A stretch of 64,000 nt of DNA from Clostridia bacterium (GTDB lineage Bacteria; Bacillota; Clostridia; Oscillospirales; CAG-272): NCBI GenBank assembly GCA_017410065.1, contig JAFQRL010000002.1, positions 1 to 64,000 of the forward strand, read 5' to 3'. The position numbers and the translations under genes are program-made. The notes under the pieces are model-generated. The model was given only the letters and a program-made list of their open reading frames with translations, searched no databases and had not been told where the DNA came from. Below are positions 1-6,624 of this stretch, one piece after another (position 1 is the stretch's first letter; each line of letters opens with the position of its first letter).

Positions 1-1332
1 GAGGGTTGTAGAACAACGAGAACAATGCTTACCTTCGGTTAGTCCTGTTTCGATACAAGTAGGAGCTACGGCAGCATCGGCAACCTCAATATGACCGAGC
101 GCACCGACGGTAGTTTGTGCCACGAGTGTTGCATTGCAACGAGAACAATGCTTACCTTCGGTTAGTCCTGTTGTCGTACAGGTAGATGCTACGGCAGAGT
201 CGATAACTTCTGCATGACCAAGTGCATCAACGGTAGTTTGTGCTACAAGGGTTGCGTTGCAACGAGAACAATGCTTACCTTCGGTTAGTCCTGTTTCGAT
301 ACAAGTAGGAGCTACGGCAGCATCGGCAACCTCAATATGACCGAGTGAGCCGACGGCGATCTGTGCCACGAGGGTTTTATTGCAACGAGAGCAATGCTTA
401 CCTTCAGTAAGTCCTGATTCCGTACAGGTAGGAGCTACGGCAGCATCAATAACTCCAATGTGACCGAGTGCACCAACCGTAGTTTGAGCGATTAGTATTT
501 CACCGCATTCAGTACATTTAATGCCGTCTGTTAGACCGAGCTCGGTACAAGTAGCGTTTTTACCTTCAATAGTAATTGTTTCTGTGTGCGCACATTCCGC
601 ATCTCGCACAAAATCGCAATTATTACAAGATTTGTCATATTTATCGGTGTACTCGTGCGGTTTTATCGGGATTACAATAGCCTTTTCTAATTCCGTACCG
701 CAAACCGAGCATTTCTTGCTATCACTCAATCCTGTCTGTGTGCAGGTTGCATCATATCCAGCAGTAGTTGTGGGAGTGTGTTCTTTCGCAGGTATACTTG
801 TTTGAGAAACGATGATTTCACCGCAAGATGAACATTTTGCACCTTCGCTCAATCCGCTTGTGGTGCAAGTAGGGGTGACCGCTTTAAGCACTTCCGTTTC
901 CGTGTGCTGACAGTTTAGATCTCTAACATAATCACAGATGTTACATCTACTATCTTCATCATTGTCGTATGTATGACTTGCGAGAGGCAGAGTTGTTTGT
1001 TCAACTGTTATAACACCACAAACAGAACAATGCTTGCCTTCGGTGAATCCAGTCGCTTCGCAAGTAGCAGAAATGGCTGCATCAATGACTTCAGTATGAA
1101 CATTAGTTTTAGCAACCGTAGTTTTTTCTTCTGCTGAACATTTGGAGCAGATTCTTACAAGTTCTCCTTCGTCTTTACATGTTGCTTGTTTGGTAGTATT
1201 CCAATCTCCAAAAGTATGTTGGCATACAGTTGTAGTATCATCATTCGCCGATGGTTTATCACCTTGATCACAAGCAGAAAAAGTTAATACACATATCAAC
1301 AAACATAATGTTAACCATAATGTCCTTCTCAT
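1..1332 (-). CDS. Repeat lipoprotein with CxxC zinc-ribbon-like repeats (3' end outside window)
   Basis: The frame is open from the ATG at 1332 to base 1 (444 codons) and continues beyond the edge, so the C-terminus is unseen. The start is set by AGGAGG-like sequence at 1339-1344, six bases upstream. The N-terminus is a lipoprotein signal peptide with lipobox FSAC (Cys21), so the mature protein should be anchored to the outer face of the membrane. It contains repeated units with the core TGLTEGKHCSRC, each with a CxxC pair. The five most distal units in view lie exactly 123 nt (41 codons) apart; units nearer the N-terminus are more diverged. Such repeats occur in surface proteins of gut Bacillota, but their ligand is unknown to me. 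Zinc binding by the CxxC pairs is inference. Expression probably depends on the structured leader at 1353-1557. Confidence 0.85.
   Translation of the reverse strand, partial: MRRTLWLTLCLLICVLTFSACDQGDKPSANDDTTTVCQHTFGDWNTTKQATCKDEGELVRICSKCSAEEKTTVAKTNVHTEVIDAAISATCEATGFTEGKHCSVCGVITVEQTTLPLASHTYDNDEDSRCNICDYVRDLNCQHTETEVLKAVTPTCTTSGLSEGAKCSSCGEIIVSQTSIPAKEHTPTTTAGYDATCTQTGLSDSKKCSVCGTELEKAIVIPIKPHEYTDKYDKSCNNCDFVRDAECAHTETITIEGKNATCTELGLTDGIKCTECGEILIAQTTVGALGHIGVIDAAVAPTCTESGLTEGKHCSRCNKTLVAQIAVGSLGHIEVADAAVAPTCIETGLTEGKHCSRCNATLVAQTTVDALGHAEVIDSAVASTCTTTGLTEGKHCSRCNATLVAQTTVGALGHIEVADAAVAPTCIETGLTEGKHCSRCSTTL
20..550 (-). repeat. Tandem 123-bp coding repeats in the lipoprotein gene
   Basis: The same block (minus-strand GGTAAGCATTG and flanks) recurs with the cttacc landmark at 28, 151, 274 and 397, exactly 123 bp apart. 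A fifth, more diverged unit lies near 520. The four left-hand units are nearly identical at the DNA level, so copy number could change by recombination or slippage. Confidence 0.85.
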
Positions 1333-1352
1333 CGTCATACCTCCATGTATAC

Positions 1353-1382
1353 AAAAAAGGTGCGCAACCGAAGCCACGCACC
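1353..1382 (-). terminator. Intrinsic terminator inside the lipoprotein leader
   Basis: On the minus strand GGTGCGTGGC-TTCG-GTTGCGCACC forms a 10-bp stem (three GU pairs) with a UUCG tetraloop, followed by six U. It lies just upstream of the lipoprotein ribosome binding site, so it would stop transcription before the gene unless the stem is disrupted. Confidence 0.85.
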
Positions 1383-1557
1383 GAAAAACGCAAACTCCGA
1401 TAGCTGCGAAACTAACCTTATTGAAATAAGCATTTTATTGCCTTCCACTAAGTTAGAATTTGCGTTTTTACCAAATTCATGCGTGGAAGCGCAAAAAGGG
1501 TATAGTACCCCCTTGTGAAGCCAAAATGCACAATTTCAATATTTAGTTAGTTTCGCA
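1357..1557 (-). ncRNA. Structured leader RNA with terminator/antiterminator (family not recognised)
   Basis: Starting just after a consensus promoter, the transcript has a perfect 12-bp closing helix (1546-1557 with 1405-1416), more pairing inside it, a GGGTA-CUA-TACCC hairpin near 1498-1512 and a second domain at 1441-1490. Two segments of that inner domain (1459-1469 and 1480-1486) are perfectly complementary to 1384-1394 and 1374-1380. The second target is the 5' arm of the terminator, so the two folds exclude each other. This is the layout of a transcription attenuator or riboswitch. I do not see signatures of the riboswitch classes I know or of a T-box. A free-standing 6S-like RNA of about 200 nt is the alternative. 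Confidence 0.7.
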
Positions 1558-1562
1558 CATTT

Positions 1563-1591
1563 ATTATACCACATTTTTATGAATAAATCAA
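1563..1591 (-). promoter_or_regulatory. Sigma-A promoter of the leader RNA
   Basis: Minus strand TTGATT (1586-1591), a 17-nt spacer and TATAAT (1563-1568). The predicted start is near 1556, at the foot of the 12-bp closing helix. Confidence 0.8.
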
Positions 1592-1621
1592 GTAATTTCA
1601 AGGAATTAAACAAGATATAAA

Positions 1622-1650
1622 GCAAAACCTCCGAGTTTTTCCCGGAGGTT
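1622..1650 (-). terminator. Terminator after the HEPN gene
   Basis: Stem AACCTCCG/CGGAGGTT (1626-1633, 1643-1650) followed by TTTT on the minus strand, directly after the stop codon at 1656. Confidence 0.75.
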
Positions 1651-1655
1651 GAAAG

Positions 1656-2621
1656 TTATTTTAAAAATGATTCGTCTGAAACCATCGTGAATAGTGCGAA
1701 TAAGAGTGCTGTAATATGTATGGAATAATAGTTCGAATATGCCGTGTTGCAATGTGCTAAATCATTTCTTAAATTTACCGTTCCGGTTCCAAACAAAAGT
1801 GTGGCGAAAGATGTAAATCTATCATCTGCAATGTTTTTAAACGCTTGGCTCTGTAACAACTGATTTAACGTAATTTTGTTGCACAACAAATTTGCGAGAT
1901 CTCTATCATTCGCTTGAACAATGTTATATTTTAGCAAGAGGTCATACTGCATTTGCGTACAGGCTACTATGGGATTGAAATTAGCTGTCGTTGTTCTGGT
2001 CTGAATGATTCCGTATTGAAACTGAAGAAAATCAAATAACTTATTTTCATCTGATGTAAGTGTAACTCTACCGGCATCTATCTCAGCTTTTAAGTCGACT
2101 ATGTATTTCTTGGCATAAATTCTTTTTGTATGCTCTTTTATGTCTTTTTCAATTAATGTGGCAAATATCAAAGTTGCCCCATAGGCTGGTTTCAAATTAT
2201 CGTTTTTACATCTTATCAACTCATCATAAGCACTTAAAAACATTGAACGCGTGCTGATCGCTCCGCTTACACCATCCTCCACTCGAGCAATACGATTCTT
2301 TTCTTTATCAAACACGTTCAAGAAAATACCGCCGAGGATAAAAGCGAGGTTATAATAGTAAATCATTTGAGCTTCTTTATCAGCAATATTGAACCCTTCA
2401 AATGACGGAAGTGCCGTGTAATCGAAAGTTGCATTGCTTTTGTCATAATCACACATTTGAACAATTTCATCTAATAACTTCAATTTTTCTTCTTTGTTAG
2501 AATAATTCTCGTATTGGGAAAAATGCTGAATCTTTTGCTCTACATAGGCATTCAAATCATTTTTGTTGATAAGCTCAAGCCCCTGTCCCATTGAAAATTT
2601 AAAGTTCTTTACAAAAAACAT
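1656..2621 (-). CDS. HEPN-domain protein, DUF4209-like
   Basis: A 321-aa soluble protein. The start at 2621 has AGGAGG eight bases upstream. Near the C-terminus (about residues 287-292) is NLRNDLAH, matching the R-x4-H motif of HEPN ribonucleases. The surrounding segment resembles the conserved end of the DUF4209 family, where a glycine-rich turn precedes the RNxxAH motif. HEPN proteins often act as RNA-cutting toxins in antiphage or toxin-antitoxin systems; that role here is inferred from the motif and from the neighbouring mobile element. No antitoxin-like partner (MNT or similar) adjoins it, and it has its own promoter and terminator, so it is a single-gene unit. It lies just outside the inferred att core at 3042 and may be cargo of an older insertion. 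Confidence 0.7.
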   Translation of the reverse strand: MFFVKNFKFSMGQGLELINKNDLNAYVEQKIQHFSQYENYSNKEEKLKLLDEIVQMCDYDKSNATFDYTALPSFEGFNIADKEAQMIYYYNLAFILGGIFLNVFDKEKNRIARVEDGVSGAISTRSMFLSAYDELIRCKNDNLKPAYGATLIFATLIEKDIKEHTKRIYAKKYIVDLKAEIDAGRVTLTSDENKLFDFLQFQYGIIQTRTTTANFNPIVACTQMQYDLLLKYNIVQANDRDLANLLCNKITLNQLLQSQAFKNIADDRFTSFATLLFGTGTVNLRNDLAHCNTAYSNYYSIHITALLFALFTMVSDESFLK

Positions 2622-2649
2622 TTTATACCTCCTAAAAGTTTTGTAATTG

Positions 2650-2679
2650 ATTATATCTTAAAAAGGACATACAATGCAA
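2650..2679 (-). promoter_or_regulatory. Promoter of the HEPN gene
   Basis: Minus strand TTGCAT (2674-2679), 18-nt spacer, TATAAT (2650-2655), about 30 nt upstream of the start codon. Confidence 0.55.
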
Positions 2680-2730
2680 ATTGCACTTGTACATCCCAAA
2701 GCAATCTATATTCTTTATTTCAAACCTAAA

Positions 2731-2754
2731 TGGCGTAAAAATTGGCGTAAGACA
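2731..2754 (+). repeat. Tandem 12-bp repeat, candidate integrase arm site (outer)
   Basis: tggcgtaaaaat followed directly by tggcgtaagaca. A related pair in the opposite orientation (TGGAGTAAAAA then TGGCGTAG) is at 2891-2909. Both lie outside the inferred element end, so they may be left over from an earlier integration at the same place. Confidence 0.4.
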
Positions 2755-3041
2755 CGAAAAAGCAGGAAATGAACCTACTTCGTGATAACCCTCTGCCGAA
2801 AGGGCAGATTTTGAGCTAATTAAGCGGTTATTTTTACTTTTTTGAAAGCGTAGCAGTGGTCTTTTTCGCATCTGCAATCCAATTATTTCTCTACGCCATT
2901 TTTACTCCATTTTCGTATGGATTTGCATAGAGATACGTGGACTTATAATTTGGTTGGTTGTGCGAAAAAACACGCAGTATCAAGCTTTATCGGCATTTTA
3001 TGGAGAAATAAGGAGTTATGAAATCGGTACGTTTGCCCTCG

Positions 3042-3055
3042 ATACCAAGTTTCAT
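3042..3055 (+). repeat. Candidate attL core of the 16-kb element
   Basis: ATACCAAGTTTCAT, repeated exactly at 19202-19215. The 58 bases before it (from 2984) also resemble those before the right copy (from 19145), with about 70 percent identity by eye, including gctttatcg and ttttatgga. It lies about 140 bp past the 3' end of the integrase gene, a usual place for an attachment site. Confidence 0.6.
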
Positions 3056-3118
3056 ATTTATCTGTTCTCCTTTAAAAGTCTTTATTTTTCAAGGGTTTTC
3101 GAGGGTACGGATAAGCGG

Positions 3119-3140
3119 TTACTCCACCATTACTCCACCA
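3119..3140 (+). repeat. Two exact 11-bp tandem repeats, left arm-type site
   Basis: TTACTCCACCA occurs twice back to back (3119-3129, 3130-3140). A matching tandem pair of ctccacca lies near the right end (19040-19059), same orientation. Tn916-type integrases bind direct repeats inside each end with their N-terminal domain; that assignment is inference. Confidence 0.5.
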
Positions 3141-3195
3141 AACCGTACACCATTAATGAGTTCTGCCGACAATCTTCACTTTTGAGGTACACCAT

Positions 3196-4410
3196 TTAAG
3201 TGAAAGCGTCTTCCCAAATCTCGTCGATTTCAGACGAATTTGCTCCCTCAAACTGTTTGATTGCGTTTACCATAGAATCGTCCGTTACGTGAACGTATTT
3301 ATCCATCGTTGTCTGGATACTTGCGTGACCGAGAAGCTTTTGCAGAACCTTGGGAGGCATCCCTCGTTCGATTGCTCTCGTTGCGTATGTATGACGAAGG
3401 ACGTGCATCGAGAAATGCTTGATGCCTGCCTCGTCGCAGAGCTTGTAGAGGTGTGTGTCGTAGGAACTGTTTTTTGCCGGTGCTCCCGTCCTATAGTTTA
3501 TAAACACAAGATCCCGCATCACGAGAGTGGATTTTTGTCCCGTATAACGATCCATGTAGTCGAGCGTTTGTGACAGCATCTCCGATTCCTTTCTCTCTCC
3601 GATTTTTGAATGAACAATTTCAAGAATCGAATACGCTCGCTTTGTGAGAGGAATCGTTCGGTAGCTTTGCGGAGTTTTGGGTGGTCCTGCACGCCAAGAG
3701 CCTTGCTTGTGTCTGAACTCTAAGGTCTTGTTGACTGTAAGTCTTCGTTTCTTCCAATCAATCGCATCCCAGGTAAGACCAATCAATTCTCCCGTTCGCA
3801 AACCCGTTTCCAGCAACAGCGCATACTGATAATAGTTATGAGAACGCTTTGCAACCTCCAAAAATTTTTCTTGTTCTTCAACCGTCAGAGCACGAATGTT
3901 GCTTGGATCACTAATGGGTATATTGACCTTTAACCCATCCATCGGATGCTTTGCAATCATATCGTTTAATCTTGCCGATTTGAACATAGCTCCCATTGTT
4001 GTGTAGGTTTGAAGAATGGTCGAACCCTTGTATGTATCATACATACTGTTCACAACCAGTTTGCAATGAAGCTGTTTTACATCCGCTAACCGCAGATGTC
4101 CGATAATTGGCTTCATGTTTCGGATATATCGTTCGCGGTAGTTCCGAATTGTGTTCGGAGCTAAATCGCCAACGATCCTTGTAATCCAGAAATCAAACCA
4201 TTCATCGACCGTCGTGTTGGACGGAAGAAACGCTTCCGAATGCTTGTCTGCATACCTTGCTTCTTCAAGCCAGTTTCTCGCTAATGGGAGTGCCGGAAAG
4301 CTTTTTTCGCACCGTTTTCCATATCGGTTTACAAATCTTGCGACATATAAACCATCTTTCCTTTGGCAGATGCCTTTGCCAATTTCTTTGCCTTTTAGGT
4401 TTTTGCCCAA
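3196..4410 (-). CDS. int: Tn916-type tyrosine recombinase (integrase)
   Basis: A 404-aa protein, close to the 405 residues of Tn916 Int. It catalyses site-specific integration and, with Xis, excision of the surrounding element. The N-terminal 60 residues, rich in basic and aromatic residues, fit the arm-DNA-binding domain; a SAM-like core-binding domain follows. The catalytic residues are all visible: Arg in ETGLRTGELIGLTW, HVLRHT, the second His in LGHASIQTTMDKY and the nucleophile Tyr in the same motif. The start is TTG at 4410, placed by AAAGGAG six bases upstream. The excisionase gene lies just upstream on the same strand, the usual xis-int order. Nothing suggests inactivation. Confidence 0.95.
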   Translation of the reverse strand: MGKNLKGKEIGKGICQRKDGLYVARFVNRYGKRCEKSFPALPLARNWLEEARYADKHSEAFLPSNTTVDEWFDFWITRIVGDLAPNTIRNYRERYIRNMKPIIGHLRLADVKQLHCKLVVNSMYDTYKGSTILQTYTTMGAMFKSARLNDMIAKHPMDGLKVNIPISDPSNIRALTVEEQEKFLEVAKRSHNYYQYALLLETGLRTGELIGLTWDAIDWKKRRLTVNKTLEFRHKQGSWRAGPPKTPQSYRTIPLTKRAYSILEIVHSKIGERKESEMLSQTLDYMDRYTGQKSTLVMRDLVFINYRTGAPAKNSSYDTHLYKLCDEAGIKHFSMHVLRHTYATRAIERGMPPKVLQKLLGHASIQTTMDKYVHVTDDSMVNAIKQFEGANSSEIDEIWEDAFT

Positions 4411-4496
4411 ATTGTACTCCTTTCTCTATCGAAAAAAGAGCCAATGCAACAAATTATATTATATCACATTGGCATAGATTTTTCAATAGCTCTTGC

Positions 4497-4706
4497 CTAA
4501 ATAATCAGCGTATTTTGAATAAAATCCTCGAACGCTTTCCGTTTGACGAGCTTCTTTGTGCCAACAAACAGAACAAACGTACAGTTTGGCTTTCGAAGCA
4601 ACTGATCGATCTTGTTAATACCGATATTGCTGTACTCCGCAGCCTCTTTGATAGTTAGTGCCGCTTTCAAGTGAATAGGTACTTGGATATTGTTCTTCTC
4701 TATAAT
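4497..4706 (-). CDS. xis: Tn916-type excisionase with a non-AUG start
   Basis: Small basic protein of 68-69 aa encoded just upstream of int. After the start it reads EKNNIQVPIHLKAALTIKEA, then a helix-turn-helix segment and FVLFVGTKKLVKRKAFEDFI, the pattern of Tn916 Xis (IPI-W--LTI-EAA ... FVL--G---IKRK-FE-FI). Its role would be to bend att DNA and direct Int towards excision. An in-frame TAA lies seven codons before the conserved part and no ATG, GTG or TTG occurs in between. A strong AAAGGAGG (4711-4718) points to ATT at 4706 or ATA at 4703, so initiation is probably at a rare codon and weak. A sequencing error is the alternative. The gene is too short to stand out without the homology. Confidence 0.8.
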   Translation of the reverse strand: MIEKNNIQVPIHLKAALTIKEAAEYSNIGINKIDQLLRKPNCTFVLFVGTKKLVKRKAFEDFIQNTLII

Positions 4707-4718
4707 CTGCCTCCTTTC

Positions 4719-4829
4719 TTATAATTGTTTGAGTGGTGTTTGTGGTGGAGTATTTTGTTTGTATGCCTCAAACTCATTCTGTATCGATAGAAAACTGTGT
4801 GCTTCACCTCCTTTCAAGTTTTCTATCAT
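4719..4829 (-). CDS. Possible 36-aa leader ORF upstream of xis
   Basis: ATG at 4829 opens a 36-codon frame (MIENLKGGEAHSFLS...) ending 12 nt before the xis start, so it would be co-transcribed with xis and int. The ribosome binding site before the ATG is weak, whereas a strong AAAGGAGG sits inside the frame. Small ORFs upstream of xis are common in Tn916 relatives. I cannot assign a function and it may not be translated. Confidence 0.3.
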   Translation of the reverse strand: MIENLKGGEAHSFLSIQNEFEAYKQNTPPQTPLKQL

Positions 4830-5280
4830 CTCACTCAGATCGAGCTTAAAATCTGAGTTTGGAGAAAGGCGGGTTTATTTGCCTTTCAACTGTAATCACA
4901 CTTAAAACTCTCGATTTTTATACTTTTTTTCAAAAAAGTTGAAATTTTCCCCCAAGCTTTTCTGATTTTTCAAAGGAGCTTTTAAGTGTCTTTACTAATA
5001 CAGTGGGAATTTTGACGCAAAATCTCATCACGTTTCCAAAAATTTTTGAAAATTATTTTCGTTTCAAAAATTGCATAAGAAAAAGCCGTTATCGAAAGCG
5101 TTACAAAAACGCCCTGATAGCGGCTTATCTATTCCTGCGCCAAAATGAAAAGTGTAAGCTAAAACCGGAACTCAACGTCCCGATCGAAGCTTACACTTTT
5201 TGACGATACTATTATAACATATTTACTTTAACTTGTCATCGGCTAATCTCTGCCTTTTTTCTGCCTTTTTTGTGACATGA
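4830..5280. other. Intergenic region between xis and gajB, hairpin-rich
   Basis: No convincing gene. It contains two large inverted repeats: one around 5087-5126 (arms aagccgttatc and gatagcggctt) and a perfect 13-bp stem at 5148-5160/5188-5200 followed by T5. A 66-codon plus-strand frame over these hairpins has no support and I take it as chance. Confidence 0.5.
5148..5201. terminator. 13-bp perfect hairpin, likely bidirectional terminator
   Basis: Arms AAAAGTGTAAGCT (5148-5160) and AGCTTACACTTTT (5188-5200), 27-nt loop, A/T-rich tails on both sides. It lies downstream of gajB and would end the long minus-strand defence transcript before xis-int. Confidence 0.6.
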
Positions 5281-6624
5281 TTAACTGGTCATTATTTTAG
5301 TAAAAAAATCTTTTATCGATGATTGATCATAAACCTTTTCGACTTCTTTGCAAATTAAAATGACAAGCTTTTCTTTTGATCTTGTCAAGGCAACATAAAG
5401 TGCGTTTTTTATTTTATTTTCCGCAGTTTTATCTAAAAAAAGATAGGGTGCTAATTCGCTCGTGAGTATGAAGAGGCATCGTTCCCCCTCTAATCCCTTT
5501 ATGCTTTCAATTGAAGAAACCTCATGTTTTTTTGACGTAGTTGTTTGTTTAACTAACAGTGCATCCTTAACTTTTGCATATTGTTGCTTTGAAAGTGTTC
5601 CTGTATGTGTCTCCAAACGATTTATTATTTGTTTTTCGGGTTTGCCTTGATTATAGAGATCAATCATTCCCTTGGTGTAATTGTATGATCGAATTTCTCG
5701 AACTTGTACATCAGGCTCAATCTCACACAAAATAGTATAGATTTCGTAATATAGTGTATCAAACCTTGATGGTCTTTCCAACACATTACTATGTGTTTCG
5801 AACAGATCGTTCTTTTGATAAATGTATTTCAAATCAAATTGAGATGATAACAGAGTGTCTATATCACAAGAACTCTCAAATATAACCTCTATACTACCGC
5901 CGGTTTTTTCAGAGGTTTGGCGTTCATTTTTGTGAATCAAGGAATTTGTGATTTTAAGATGTTTAGCTGGACAACGATGGCAAGTTGCATCATAAATAAC
6001 CGATTGTGGTCTTGCATTGATTAACTCTCTAAAATAACAATACCCGCGAATATCTTGTTTTGGATCGCCTTTAAGTACTACCTCAATTCCTTCAGAATCA
6101 AGTTTTTCAAAAATTTCCTTCATATGTCCATCAATATCTTGAGCTTCATCAACAAATATCGTTTGGCAATATGATTTGAAGGTTCCCAAAACAATGGATC
6201 TGTAATCCTTTTGAAGTTTTTTATCAGTACTCTTTTTCACTACAACCCATTTAGCTTTTTCAGGTATCGCCTCTATATGAAGTACATTTCTTCTATCCAA
6301 TTCTGCGAGTTTGTAATTTTTGAATTCTGGCTTATCGGGAAGTTCTATAGTGGAAATTGAACCATAGTGTTTGTTGTAAATTACATAGTAGTAAGGGGAT
6401 ACAAATTCTTGGAACAAAAAGGAATGAATTGTACATACAATAATGTTTTCAGGAATCACGTCATAATGGGACAATAATTTATCCTTAATAGACTTTACTG
6501 CATTGTTAGTAAATGCAACACAAAATATTTTTTTATTTGAAGAATTTTGTTCGTGTTTTTCAATGATTTCTTTAGCAAGTCCTGTTGTTTTTCCTGCACC
6601 TGCCCCAGCAACATTAATTATCAT
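5281..6624 (-). CDS. gajB: Gabija GajB, UvrD-like helicase/NTPase
   Basis: A 447-aa superfamily-1 helicase-like protein. Walker A is GAGAGKTT (residues 7-14), motif II is VDEAQD (158-163), and the C-terminus holds ALTRSKEKLVIL (helicase motif VI). It is short for a UvrD protein, as GajB proteins are. In known Gabija systems GajB joins a GajA tetramer and, after sensing DNA ends or nucleotide depletion, helps cleave DNA to block phages; here this follows from the family and gene pairing. I place the start at ATG 6624 because it overlaps the end of gajA by 11 nt and begins the Walker motif at residue 7. A longer frame to 6684 would add 20 residues overlapping gajA with no ribosome binding site. 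Confidence 0.85.
   Translation of the reverse strand: MIINVAGAGAGKTTGLAKEIIEKHEQNSSNKKIFCVAFTNNAVKSIKDKLLSHYDVIPENIIVCTIHSFLFQEFVSPYYYVIYNKHYGSISTIELPDKPEFKNYKLAELDRRNVLHIEAIPEKAKWVVVKKSTDKKLQKDYRSIVLGTFKSYCQTIFVDEAQDIDGHMKEIFEKLDSEGIEVVLKGDPKQDIRGYCYFRELINARPQSVIYDATCHRCPAKHLKITNSLIHKNERQTSEKTGGSIEVIFESSCDIDTLLSSQFDLKYIYQKNDLFETHSNVLERPSRFDTLYYEIYTILCEIEPDVQVREIRSYNYTKGMIDLYNQGKPEKQIINRLETHTGTLSKQQYAKVKDALLVKQTTTSKKHEVSSIESIKGLEGERCLFILTSELAPYLFLDKTAENKIKNALYVALTRSKEKLVILICKEVEKVYDQSSIKDFFTKIMTS

Larger units (their letters stand above)
2680..3195. other. Non-coding junction region left of the integrase
   Basis: About 500 bp without a convincing gene; the short open frames here lack ribosome binding sites and recognisable content. 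It holds two pairs of tandem 11-12 bp repeats of the form TGGCGTAAAAAT (2731-2754 on the plus strand; 2891-2909 on the minus strand), the att-like core at 3042-3055 and the integrase-side tandem repeat at 3119-3140. It reads as end sequences of integrated elements, possibly more than one. Confidence 0.5.

Noticed and set aside
20..550. CRISPR array suggested by regular 123-bp spacing
   Set aside because: The repeats are in one reading frame of a lipoprotein gene and there are no unique spacers or cas genes.
1357..1557. T-box, cobalamin, lysine or SAM riboswitch for the lipoprotein leader
   Set aside because: None of their conserved boxes (for example the T-box sequence or the B12 box) is present.
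2632..3199. Two 81-codon frames left of the integrase
   Set aside because: No ribosome binding sites or family features; one runs over the att core and tandem repeats, so they look like chance frames in element-end DNA.
5003..5203. 66-codon plus-strand frame
   Set aside because: It lies over two large hairpins and ends in the terminator; no ribosome binding site.
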